From Chrysomallon squamiferum (taxonomy: Eukaryota > Mollusca > Gastropoda > Neomphalida > Peltospiridae), in contig CM022669.1 in assembly GCA_012295275.1 (NCBI GenBank), positions 420,911 through 484,910 on the forward strand: a DNA stretch of 64,000 nucleotides, read 5' to 3'. Within the stretch, counting starts at the first letter, position 1. Each line of letters opens with the position of its first letter. Made by a program: the position numbers and the translations under genes. Below are positions 34,938 through 47,500 of this stretch, in pieces. The notes under the pieces are model-generated. The model searched no databases, was not told the DNA's origin, and saw only the letters and a program-made list of their open reading frames with translations.

Positions 34938-35709
34938 CTGACCAACCCGGGAAGAAGAAGAAGAAATAAAATAAAATAAAAATAATAAAAATATAAAATA
35001 ATAAATAAAAGTAAATGATTTTTTTTATTATTATTATTTTTATTTTTTTTAACATCTTCAACGAACATTCTGACGATATAAAACTTGATCATTATTAGAG
35101 AGACGAATTTAAAGTAAAAAGAGAAGAGAATTATAATAACAGAGCTACCAAACCGTTTATCCGGATTCCAGAACTTTTACAAAATTCTGAAAACGAGTTA
35201 TTTTTTTAACCCGCTCAGTTTGAATTTGGAGCACTGTTGTTTAGTTTCAATGCGATAATTCAAGTGAACCATTTGTCTGGTAAGCCTGGAATCGGAGGTG
35301 GTCCGGATTTCAGGATACAGGCAACAATCTTTAAAATATAAAATAGGGGAAGTGTACGTATATTGAACCTGTACAATACTGAACTTCTGGCCTTTCTCAG
35401 CCTCTGATTGGTCGAAAGGTGTTTTGCCACGATTGTGTGATACCTCGGTACACTTTGTCCACTTTCTGATATTAAAGGTGGCGAAAGATCAACCGACGCG
35501 AAAAAGGTGAGAACAAATCTTATTTCAGCCGTGTAAAGGTAACGTTTTGCTGTTTTTGTAAATGTGTAGTACAGGAAGGTGTATAGGTGCATATGTAGCA
35601 TGTGTTGAATATGTGTTGAATTTTAGGCCGGGTACATGCGGGTATTGTTATGTCTAGTGCCCTGTATTGAACCACCATCGATTCAGTATAGAATCTGCCC
35701 GGTTCAATA

Positions 35710-36435
35710 CAGTATACCCTCACCTGTTCGCGGTTCCCCATTCGCGGCCCCGCATATTCGCGGGTTAGGCTCTTAACCCTATCGCATCGTATGCTGGTAT
35801 ACCAGGCGAGCGTCATAACGTCATAAAAACAAATGCTCGGTAAACCGCACAAACAATATCAAATTTTTTCAATTATTATTGCAATACAGTACGTATTTTT
35901 TTATAAATGCGTACACTGTATGTACAGTGCATATTTTTCGTGACCGTGTATTAATAATGTTTTTAATTGCATATTATTACTGAATTGTATTATTATTACC
36001 TGAACTGTGCGTACTGTATTTATCTGTCTGTTTGCCTTTAAATTTGTTCCACTTTCTGTCAATTCTAATACATATGTTGTACGCATAGAAAATGACTTTA
36101 CGGTACAGTAATACTGTATGGGTAACTATGCTATGCGGTGTTACTGTCCTCCTGTACTTACGTTTATTTCTGATTAAAATATTGTTTCAGTACAAAATTA
36201 AAATGTGTTTACATTATCATTACTACATTAGTGAAATACATAACTGCATGCAATATTACTACATTATTACTGTATTAATGAATAAAAGTGTCTTTAGAAA
36301 GTGTTTGGGAAGCATTTAGTACCGTATATAATCTCATAATAGACGTTTTAAAACTGCATCCAATATTCGCGGTTTTTCGCTATTCGCGGGGGGGGGGTAA
36401 AGAACGTAACCCCCGCGAATAGCGAGGGAATACTG
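35710..36435. mobile_element. Nonautonomous pogo/Tigger-like (Tc1-mariner) element
   Basis: 726 bp bounded by TA on both sides (35708-35709 and 36436-36437). The left end reads CAGTATACCCTCACCTGTTC then GCGG; the right end in reverse complement reads CAGTATTCCCTCGCTATTC then GCGG. Both match over the outer 10-12 bases with one or two differences, and again in the TTCGCGG core. CAG...CTG ends, TA duplication and repeated TTCGCGG motifs are typical of Tigger-type elements. The interior has no transposase-length frame, so this is a MITE or deletion derivative. Confidence 0.8.
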
Positions 36436-37264
36436 TATAGGAAAAATCGCCCATTTAAATGAACATTGGTCATTATAATGCTTTCGTAGTAATTATAATG
36501 CTTTTACCCATTTCCGTTCTTAGTTTCAGTGCACACAAGATGACTTGGGAAGCGTCATTCAGGCGTACACCACGTGACATTACTATTTTATTTCAAAATC
36601 AACTTGTTCGAGTCATTTGAACTGCAGAAATAAATTTGTAAATGGCGGTAAAAAAAAACCTACCTCAGACCTCCGTGCGTGTTATCAGAAAAACTGAAGC
36701 AGTCGCTCGCTGACTACATTTTAGAGTCAATGTTGATTTGACTAAATTTAAATGCGTTTTATTGAACATAAACTCCAAATAGTTTGACTTCTTGCATTTT
36801 ACGAAACAATAATTCTGAATAGTGAAGTGTATCTTTGACACAAATTAATACACTTCTGAGGCGAAGTCTGTTTGATATTTATTAATCTATAAAATTATAG
36901 TTCTTAAAACACCTGAGTAGAATACACATTTTTAACAAGTTGAGTTTCTGCTAGACTTTTAAACTTGATAATATTAAATAAATGAAAATGGGAAACCACC
37001 TTAATTTTTTGTAACGTATTTTTAAATAAAAAATAATATGTATGTATAACTGGCAAATATTGTATTAAAAACAAAAGAGAATGTAAAGAAATAAATTGGT
37101 TTTGTAAAGTGTACAGGGTTAGGGTTTCTCCATCTTTTCATGGACAGAGGTCCGCAGCTCTGAAATTATTTAAACGCCTTTGGCTGGACTTATAGCCTGT
37201 ATCGACTTCTCCTGCTTCAGTATGGTATGTATCGTAAAAGTACTACGCTCTTACTGCCTAGCAA

Positions 37265-37329
37265 TGTTGACTGCACACAACTCGGAAAACTCGTAAGTTG
37301 GAGCAGTCGTAACTCGAGGTACCAGTGTA
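37265..37329. mobile_element. Fragment or end of a second mariner/Tigger-like element
   Basis: In reverse complement the segment begins TACACTGGTACCTCGAGTT followed by ACGACTGC and ACTTACGAG, a pattern common to terminal repeats of Tc1-mariner MITEs. No matching opposite end was found upstream, so it may be truncated. Confidence 0.5.
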
Positions 37330-38485
37330 TTTGTATGTATGTATGTATGAATGTATGCATGTATATGCATGTACATATATGTATATAATAATAACCAGCT
37401 GTGAGAGAATCACTGTAACTTGAAGTGACCTAACTGAAACTAAAATAAAGCGCGCTTAATTCAAAAGTAGACTGCTTTTTCTAGATCTTTCGGGTAAACG
37501 GTTCAGCAGAAAAACTGTATGAACGTGTATTAAATGACAGAAAACCTGTCTAGCCTGGATACTGAAGATTTGCAAGTATCCAGTGTCAGACTGTCATGAT
37601 TAATAATTATAACGATTGAGTGAGCGAGATAAAAATAGAAATCGTGACGTGCAGTTCACAGCGCTTTCAACGGCGAAACTAGTCATACGTAGAACGTCTT
37701 GAAAAGACGTTACACGTCATCTCCGCGTGACGTGAACAAAACAAAAACAACAATAATAATAAGAAGAAGAAGACGACAAAGAAGAATAAAAAGAAAAAAA
37801 GAAAAAAAAGAAAAGAAAATAGCAGTGGTGTACATTTCACAACACTTCATTCGGCAAAGAAAGAAAGAAAGAAAAAAAGTATTATTGTCCTAATGTGATC
37901 AATGTTTAAACTTGTTTTCTATGTTATTTATTTTATTAGGCAAAATTAAAATTCATTATTGGAAAATAATATATAGATATTAAAATAAATAAAACAAAAT
38001 GTACGTTGATGTTAATATTTTTTTATAAAGTGATGTACATAAATTGCTAGAATGTGATTCAGATTGAATTGCTATTATTACTTTCAGACGAGTGTGTGTG
38101 TGTGTGTGTGTGTGTGTGCGTTTAAATATCTCATTACAGTAAAATGAAAAAAGCCTGTTCTAGCATACCACAGGCGAACAGGACAAAAAATAAACTAAAA
38201 AAAATAAAATAAAATAAAATAAAATAAATAAACTTAAATAAACTTAAATGACACGCTGTATGTTTTTAAACCAGGCTACAGTTTGTGGAGATTACGTTAA
38301 TAAATGCATACGGCTGATATATTTCAACGTTATTATTTCAGTGTACTTTTCTTTTTTCTTTTCTTATTTTTATACTGGAGAAATGCTACTAAAACTTTTG
38401 ATAATAAAAGACTTGTGAACGAATAAAAAAGCTGCACGTATTTAATTTAGGACCAGGCGCGTTTGTACTGCTAGAGTCTGCATTA

Positions 38486-38773
38486 TATACATACATACAT
38501 ACATACATACGTACAAACATACATACATACATGCATACATACATACATACATACATACATGCATACATACATACATACATACATGCATACATACATACAT
38601 ACACACATACATACATACATACATACATACATACATACATACATACATACATACATACATACATACATACATACATACATACATACATACATACATACAT
38701 ACATACATACATACATAGATACATACATACATACATACATACATACATACATACATACATACATAGATACATA
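38486..38773. repeat. (CATA)n microsatellite, about 290 bp
   Basis: Nearly pure tetranucleotide with scattered CATG, CACA and TAGA variants. Long Met-Tyr-Val-Cys or His-Thr-Tyr-Ile frames on both strands are artefacts of it. Confidence 0.96.
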
Positions 38774-39208
38774 TTGCAAATGTTTTAATCACCATAACTT
38801 TACAACAACAGCATTAAAAACACCACATACATGTAACAAAATATTAATACTAATACTAATAAATAAATAAATACATACATAACTAAATAAATAAATAAAT
38901 AAGTAAGGGGCTGTAGTAGTAAATACAAGAAGAAATAGTAAATGGGAAACAAAATATTGTTATGATCGGCGAAGCTGGGTGAAAATCTGGCAGCGAGCCA
39001 AATAGTATCTAGTGATCACTGAAACAGTCTTCAAACTACTGGAAATATATTTAAAATAAATCAGTAAATGAGTAAATAAGTTAATAAATAAATAAATACA
39101 GAAAATAAAGAAGAAAGAAATATGAAAGAAATTCAGATGAAGCAATATCATCCATATTTAACAGGTATGTTACTGAGTAACATAAAGGGAACTACAACAC
39201 TATCATTG

Positions 39209-39261
<53 letters not shown>

Positions 39262-39329
39262 TGTATGGGGCAACATACATATACCTGTTTTATTTAACTG
39301 ATGTTACTGAAACGTATTCATATGACAAT

Positions 39330-39330
<1 letters not shown>

Positions 39331-39395
<65 letters not shown>
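39331..39395. repeat. (GA)n microsatellite
   Basis: About 65 bases of pure GA; a shorter (ATT)n run lies just upstream at 39211-39260. Confidence 0.95.
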
Positions 39396-39398
<3 letters not shown>

Positions 39399-39665
39399 CT
39401 TACCTAATTTTCGCTGAAAATTAAATTTATCTAGATCAGTAATAAAATACACTTTGTTTGACGTGTTGCTAAAACAGATTTGATAACGAAACAAAACTGA
39501 ACGCTTTACAAAACAACAAAATAAAAACGTCACAAGTCACGTGACTCCAATCTGATGAGCAAGATTTTAGCATTGACAGCTTCAAGATAAAGAACTCCGT
39601 TTGTAAAAAAGCAATATTTACTTGTTTATTATATATTATTTTTTTTTTTTTATTATATATATATA

Positions 39666-39702
<37 letters not shown>

Positions 39703-41243
39703 TTATAATAATGACACCTGAAAGACATTATAAAAAATATGATTTCTCAGACAAACAAGAATTTATTAATTATTAACGATCAACTTCTTAAGTTCCCCAA
39801 CAAGCTTTCAATATTGATATTTTTGTTCGACTTTTAATCTTTTGCATACATGTTTTACACTGGGTGAATGTAGTTTTTATCACAAATTGAATTGTGAAAT
39901 AACGTTCTCGTGGAAAAATACATATTTATTTATTTATTTTTTAATTTTATTACTGTATTACATTATTAATATAGGGCCTTTGTTGTTTGATCTTTTAATA
40001 CATTTTCCAGAAATGTAGGTCAGCGAGTTTTATATATATAATTACAGGGTTCATTCCTGTACGTTTTAGGTTACGCTGTCGACTGAAGTTTTTTTTTTTT
40101 TTTTTTTTTTATCGTCTTGAGATGTTTAGTTGACGTCATACATGGGAAGCATGTCCATTGTGGTTATATCGACCGTAGCAAGCAAGCATTATCTATCGTA
40201 GTCGTAGAGCGTCATGACAATTGGCTTTGTTCTTTCCCTTTCTCCATCAATACTTATCTTTTTACGTCACCAATTGTCAGCCATATTACAACTGTCAACC
40301 CGATAGTGTTAAGCCTGGGTGGCAAATAATGCTGACATGTATACATGTAAACAACTTGTCAACAACATTATCTATTCTGTATCAGCAGTTTTAAAAGTTT
40401 TGTTTTAAAAGTGCTGACTGTCTATTACAAGGTCTGTTTGTTCATCACTCACAACAGAGGCAAACTGTAACATGATCTAAGAAAATGAGTGGTGTTTACG
40501 GACGACCAAACACGTTCATGTTCCGAGTTTTTACAGCAGCCATTTTCTACCATTTTACAAATCTTAACTCACCGACTCGTTTAGTTCTACGTTATTTGTG
40601 GCCTGTTTCTGAAGCCACTTTTTTTCTAAGGCCTAGATGAGGCGTTCAACCTTTGCAGTTATCAGGCTCTTAAAGCCATCAGATAAATAGGAGATCAGAG
40701 AGCTGTAGAGCTTGCTTTTGCGTTTAGGATGATGTTTGTAATGTGTAGTGAAGCCTTGTCATAGTAATTTAAATTTTTAGATGCTTCTCTTTCTTTTCTT
40801 TTCTACTTAAATAAATAAAAAGAAATTTGTGTTCTTTTGACACAGCTAAACGTTACTCCATACACACCCAGTGTCCCACTTGATGTTGTATCTGGACGTG
40901 ATCTAGTCTTTTATTTAAATGTGTGTGTGTGTGTGTGTGAGAGAGAATGGCTCCTGATAATGAAGATGATATTAATAAAGTTAAACAGCTTCAATGAATA
41001 CTTAATTAGGACTTAAATTTGCAGTTTTAAATATATTTGGTGAGGAAATTAAAATTAAAAATAAAACTTACTGTCATATATAAATAATTTTTATATGCAC
41101 TGGCCAGTTTACATTTTAATTAAAATATTATAATTATTAAAATGTTTTAATATTATATTAACTTTGAATCTAATGAACAAAAATTGGTATATTTCCATAA
41201 AATTGTTAATTTTGTTAAACAGTATACCGTTCATAAGCAATTT

Positions 41244-41249
41244 TTTATT
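41244..41249 (-). terminator. Candidate poly(A) signal of POLK
   Basis: AATAAA on the minus strand about 200 nt past the stop at 41450-41452. Other A-rich hexamers nearby make this tentative. Confidence 0.35.
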
Positions 41250-41449
41250 TACATAAAAAATAATTTTCTTGTAACTGCTTTACATAGTGTCTCATCATAA
41301 TTAACTATCTTCTAGTCAAAAGAAAGAAATAAACTGAAAAACTGAAATTATGATTTTAAAAAATAAATTATCATTTTGTGAGTTGAACACAACTCTCTCT
41401 ATATATATTTTAATGAAAAAAAAGAAGTATTTTAATTAAAAAAATGTAA

Positions 41450-41540
41450 TTAAGGAGTAAAAAATGTTTTGATGTTGCAGGTTTTCCCAGAATGTCTGCC
41501 TCTCTTGCTCTTTGTCACTGCCTGGTCTTCACATGAATGT
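41450..41540 (-). CDS. POLK: POLK terminal exon with PIP box
   Basis: After a TTTTTTTCCAG acceptor: HSCEDQAVTKSKRGRHSGK, then TCNIKTFFTP and TAA. The ending NIKTFF fits the I-x-x-F-F core of a PCNA-interacting motif, at the same extreme C-terminal place as vertebrate POLK. The usual first Gln is absent. Confidence 0.85.
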
Positions 41541-44500
41541 CTGGAAAAAAAAATAAAAAAAATAAGAGAAAAAATAAATATCTGAATTATGTTAATTATT
41601 AATAGAAAAAATATGGTATTCACTCAACCTGCAATTAAAAAAAAAATTAAATAAAAAAAAAGAAGAAAACTAAAGAAAATGATCTGTTAACAATGTTAAA
41701 TTATGAACTGTTTGACCTGAATGACTAATTAAAGGTTTAATAGAGAAAGCAGTTTATTTTTTATGTGAAGTGATACAAAATCTTACTAATCTGTGTTTTT
41801 CATTCTTTGGCAAACTACTTTTCTTTCTTAGATTTTAATTTTTGTATTTTTATTAATATTTCTTTATTTAGAAAATAAAAATCAATATACCTAAATAACT
41901 TACAAATGACTTAATAAAAACTAAAATAAAATAACAATGATATATATTTTTTTACAGATGCAGTCTAATTGGTTTAATTTGATAATAAATCGTGAAAATG
42001 TATGTAATTTATATTGAAGAAAATGATAAACAGTATGATATGTAAAATGTAAAACAACCTTTTATTTTTCCTGTACTGGTGGTCTTCTTCTTTCAAGATT
42101 TGTTTGATGGTTGCTGTGCTGAGGCAGGTGTCGACGTGCTGGTTGAAGTGGACAATGTTCCAGTCGTGTTTTTCTAGGTGACACACAGGACATGTGTAGA
42201 AGTGTTTGGTATGTGCTGTGTCATCTGTCACTTCACTGCTGCCTTCCTCCTCACAATTCTCTGTCTCACTTTCTTTAGACTTAGTTAGAGAAGAAATATC
42301 AATATCAATACCATTAGTGTCACTTTTCCCCAGACAAGACAGTGTACTATCACTTTGTCTACAGTTAGCTGAAGAATCAGTAGCAATGTCACAGTTTTTA
42401 GTGTTTTCTAGATGATCTGACGTAGTTGACTGTTTAATCAAGCAGAAGTCAACGTGGTCATTGAAGTAGTTGAGGTTATTACAGGCAATGTTCACAGAGC
42501 AGACAGGACAGAAGTAATTTTCTTGTTGTTCACTGTTTTCTAACATCTTCTCCTCACCTTGTTTATCCTCAGCGTGCAGTCTAGACTCTAATTCTACCCG
42601 GTTTTCTTTGTCCTCTGTTTCATTGAAGTTTTCAGTTAATTCTTGACTGTAAGATTTCTTATGACTATTTTCTGAAAGAGTACCTCTCTGTTTGGAGTAA
42701 AACTCACCACATTTAGAAGTGTCTGCAGATTTTGAATGGTTGACATGATGATCTGTCTGTGTAAACTCTTCAACATCTGTTTTATTTGTTACATTAGAAG
42801 ATGTGCTTGGTATAGGAAGTCTACTGATATACTGTGACTGGGTTTTTATCTGGGAATTGTCTAATGTGGAATAAACAGCCTCGTTTTCACATTCCTCAGA
42901 CACAAGACTTAAATTACTTTCTTCTAAACTGTTCTCTTTACTCAGTGACACACTAACGTGATTTCCTGATAAACATTTCTCACTCTGATTACATCCAGTT
43001 TTGTTTTCAGTTGATGCTGTGCTTGCAGCTAAAACATCACTGTTGTAGCTGTCAGACATTCTGTGTCTGCTGCATTCTTCTGCAGGCAGTGAGGACAAAG
43101 TGTGGTCACTGTGCACAGATCTGTCATGCAACTTCTTAAACATTCCAGTGATTGTGTCCTGTTTTCCGGCCTGACTCTCTGCTGTCAGGTTTGACATCCG
43201 CACACCTACAATTAAATTAGTTATAAACATTTCAGTTCATTTCAGCTGCACACTTGAGAAAATATTTACTAAAATAACAACTAAAACCAGGTGAAAAAAA
43301 AAAAAAAAAAATAAAAAAAAAAAAACATTGTTGTAGTTTTACTCAATTAATAAATAAAATGTATTTTTATATGTAACATATTTAGTACAAGTCAGTGTGT
43401 AAGAATTATTTACAAAACAAATTAAATAAAAGTTAAAATCTCACCCATCAGTCTAAGAGCAAGCCCAGGTGTGTTGTGTATCTCGGTTTTAAGAAGTTCA
43501 CTGGCTGCAGAGTAAATAACATCAACGTGTGACGTGTTTTCCTGCAACGTCACAGCTCGCGTTTTAACCTCAAACTGCACGGTTTTCATCTTCACAGTAA
43601 CAGTTCTACCCTGACAACATCAAAGTCAACATTTAACAAACCAAAGACAGTCTCAGAGAGGTTTATCTATAAACTTGCTTGTGTAAAGAACACAATGTGC
43701 AAGTTATCCTCTAATGAACACTACATTAATAAAATGTCTTTTGTATTACTGTTCAGTAATGATTTCAATGTTTAAGATCTGCTCCATTTATTATCTTTTT
43801 TATTTTTATTTTAAAGATAGTTATGAGTTACTAAGTATTAATATAGTGTCTCATTTTCCTTTATAAAGTAAGACATTTCACATAATTTTGAATAAATTAT
43901 AATCAAATTTATATGATAAAACTAGCACAGTTATGTTACTGAAAAGCAGGCTTGTAACAAACACAGGTCAGCATTCTGGTACATGCAATTTGAAAAAGAA
44001 CAGTGAATAACAGTCAGTGAGTTTTAAAAACAGAACTGCTCACATTCAGCACTGTTTATTTATACCAAACTAGTGATCTGACAGTAAGCAAAAGACTACT
44101 ACAGCTGTCATAACTTAGAAAAATACTGATTTTTGAAACTGTTACGTGAGATATGGCTGAAGTAGAAGGGAGCATTTTATATATACAGACAGACAGACAG
44201 ACTGATATAAACTCTGAAAAGTTTCACACTTTATTATTAGCAATGGTTCATTTAAAAGAAACAAAAATTCAATCTTTTGGAAGTATAAAAATTCTGTTTG
44301 TAATCAAAATAACAGATTCAACAAATAATATATTATTATCTGAAGAGTCAAACTTTATTATAAGATGAGAAATTTCAATTATGGATAAAAAGATGCTGAA
44401 GAAGAGTAATGTATAAACAACTGATCTTAAATCAAAAAATTTAAATTACTAGTCCAGTACCTTCAATTCAGCTTTTTTCAAATCTTCAGCCAGTGACTGA

Positions 44501-47500
44501 CAGAGTTCTCTGCACTTGTCAAACAGATCAGCAGGTTTGTTTATTTCTGAAAAAGTCCTTTAAAAACAATTACACCCTGTTAGAAATGTTACAATTTCTA
44601 TTTTAATCCCAAATAATATTTTATTATGTTGACAGACCCACTGAATCTGCCAGTCAGTCACAATGTTCTGTATGTCAGTGCAGTTTACAACTTGTTTAAT
44701 AAACCAGTCAGTCACAATGTTCTGTATGTCAGTGCAGTCTTACAACTTGTTTAATAAACCAGTCAGTCACAGTGTTCTGTATGTCAGTGCAGTTACAACT
44801 TGTTTAATAAACCAGTCAGTTGTCATTTGTTATTGATTTGTCTGTTATTTGAAGTTGCTGAACTGACAAATGTAAACAAAAACAAAAAATCAATCAAAGG
44901 TAAATGATCTAATATATGGATAGTTATCTAATGTCCAACTAAAATTGATACTAGATCAAGAATGGCAACATAATAAATAAGTTAATGATATGCAGTCATG
45001 TCATAACAAAAATATAACTGTATGTAGCAACCTATTTTTTACTGGGAAACTCAAGAGGATAGTTTCTAGAAATATTCCTAGAAATTCTGAATTTAAAAAA
45101 TGTCTGATTTAAGATAAATGACTCTATTAAAGCTAATTGTGTCTTAAATAATCCAAGTTTTTACAATTTTTTTTACTTCACTCTCTCAGGTTTGGTTAAG
45201 GTTTGTATGTTACAAAAATCGTGTTGCATCTGATCAATATTTTAAGAAATATCACATTCAAAGGTTGAATTACTGGTAAATAAATCTTCAGACTTTATGG
45301 ATCGAACATAATAAATTTGATTTGACTGGAAAGGAAACTGGCAAAACATTCTAAATCTTCATCATCATTATAATTACTTTTTAAATACTGCGCCTTGACC
45401 TTGACTTCACATCTATCTACCCAGCAAAAAGGAACACAATATAAAGTTACAGCAAAATGTGAGGGACTGGGTCAAAACCTGCTGAGTAAACTGAAATGTT
45501 ATGATCCAGTATGGAGTTTACCTTTCAGTACTCATACTTTTACGTTCTCCATCTCTGAAAATAAACAAAGACATGAAATAGAAACATGTATTTAAATATT
45601 CCAAAGGAACAAAACAAAGTGTCTATGAAACTGCAAGATAGGAATATTTGTTGTCACTGTTTTGTTAGCAGAGACAAGTAAGTAGGAGTGTGTTATTTCT
45701 TTACCTTTTTTTATACATGATATAGTGCAAATTTCAGTGAGTAAAACTATAAATATTTTGAAATTTTACAATATGAAAAATAAAAGACTTAACCAGTTAA
45801 GGAAGTAATTAAATAATTAATCATTTATAATGTCTTTTTAATCTACCAAATATGCACAGCCAATAAAAATTTAAAAAAAAAAAATAATAATAATAATAAA
45901 TAATTAAAAAAATATTTTAAAAAGATAAAAATAATAATAATAAAAAAAACACAACTAGCAAACTGATGAAACAGTCTATTAATTAAGTTCTCACCTGTTC
46001 ACTGTGGTGGATCCCAAACCAAGACAGATTCTCATGAAGTAGTTGAATGAAATGGGTGAGTACAGGTGATACAACAGTGCCCTCTTATGGTACAGATCTT
46101 CACAGGATACAACACCAGCAGCATTTAGCATTTTCTCAGTCACTTTGCCAATTCCACAAATCTGATAAAAACAATCACTTGTAATTAAAAACTGAAACAC
46201 ACAGGTTTGATATCATAAACTATCAGTTTACAAAGAAATATCTACATCAGGTAAACAACATTTTAAACTTTCATTAAAAAGTTATTTCTTACAAATTTTT
46301 ATTATGCAAGTTATTGCATAAATTATAAACACCTATGTGTTAATCTATCAATTTCTAATAACAAAGTTTTGGATATGTTAATAAATAAATAGAGAGAAGT
46401 GCGAAATGATTGAGATTTTCGTGGGAATGTTCATATGTGTTCATGATTTTTGTTAAAATATTTAAATTTGTTGAAATTGTTAAAATATTCTCTGAAAATT
46501 TATAAGCTATATGTAACAGAAGAGTTAATTTGAATGCTATAGATATAAAAAATATTTTTAAAAATTACATCATTTGTACATATAGCACATTCTTAATTAT
46601 TATTATTATCCATTTCTTTTTTTTTTCTTTCTTTTTAAACTATAAACATTCAACATTAAAAACAACTAGTCCTTAATAAGGTGTGTACAGCAGGAACAGA
46701 ATTGACCTTTCTTATAGGTAACTCTCTGATGAAACTCATGATGGTTTCTCTAGTTGGAGTAATTCTGTACTGTCCATTCGGTTTGTTCTTGTCAGAACAA
46801 ACTTTGGCCAGCAACATGTTTGGTGCAATACCTAAAAACAAGAACAAAAAACATATATTAAAACTGAATAAACAGATTTCAACATTATAGAATTGGATAT
46901 GTTACTCTTAAATATTTTTCATAAAAATATAAATGATATAAAGTCAAAAACAAAACAAAAAACACAATTTTTAAAGTTTGATAGATTAATGATGTTGCCG
47001 TGAGACAAAAATCTCTGCATACCCTAAAAGAAATATCTGATTTGGTCATATCACAGGAATTCCTGAACTGAGAGACAAAATGCAGAATTATCACATTTAT
47101 GTTTGTAAAATGTTGGTTCACACTGATTATGAATTTTGTTTTCTTTTTTCAACACAAAACATTATGACACTGTAAATCACTTATTAGTTTAAGTCAGAAC
47201 ACATATTTCAACATTTCAGAGGCTTGTTGAACTGTGATCTCATCATTTGTCTCAGATCACTTTATTCCATAGCAGAGGAAAAAACAACAACACAACAATT
47301 CATTCACATTCAATCTAATGAGTATTTTATAAATATTTTCAATCCATTATCTTTTTTTGCTTCTTAATTTCTTTAACAGTCCTTTGTTTATTCTTGAATA
47401 AAGAGTTCCTGTCTAGAAAAAGAGAGTAAGTAAGTAAACAAATAAATGTCTGAATTAAAAAGGATGACTTGTAAGAGTTACCTGCACTTGCTGTCAGTCG

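Larger units (their letters stand above)
34938..41449. other. Spacer with transposon and long microsatellites
   Basis: Holds a Tigger-like element (35710-36435), a second element end (about 37265-37329), (CATA)n (38486-38773), (ATT)n (39211-39260), (GA)n (39331-39395), and the probable POLK 3' end near 41244. The open frames at 35260-35852 and 40117-40329 match nothing recognised. Confidence 0.5.

Noticed and set aside
35260-35852. Overlapping 110-codon minus-strand frames
   Set aside because: One overlaps the transposon end; neither shows motifs or plausible exon boundaries.
38389-38870. Several 85-127-codon frames (MYVC or HTYI repeats)
   Set aside because: Pure products of the (CATA)n microsatellite.
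40117-40329. 70-codon plus-strand frame MRCLVDVIHGKHVHCGYID...
   Set aside because: Composition is protein-like but there is no supporting splice signal, neighbour or family match; chance is likely.
41974-42058. C-terminal hydrophobic tail LFYILHIILFIIFF on POLK
   Set aside because: Intron read-through; splicing at 42059 to 41540 gives a PIP box and a stop at the expected place, and the total length becomes divisible by three.
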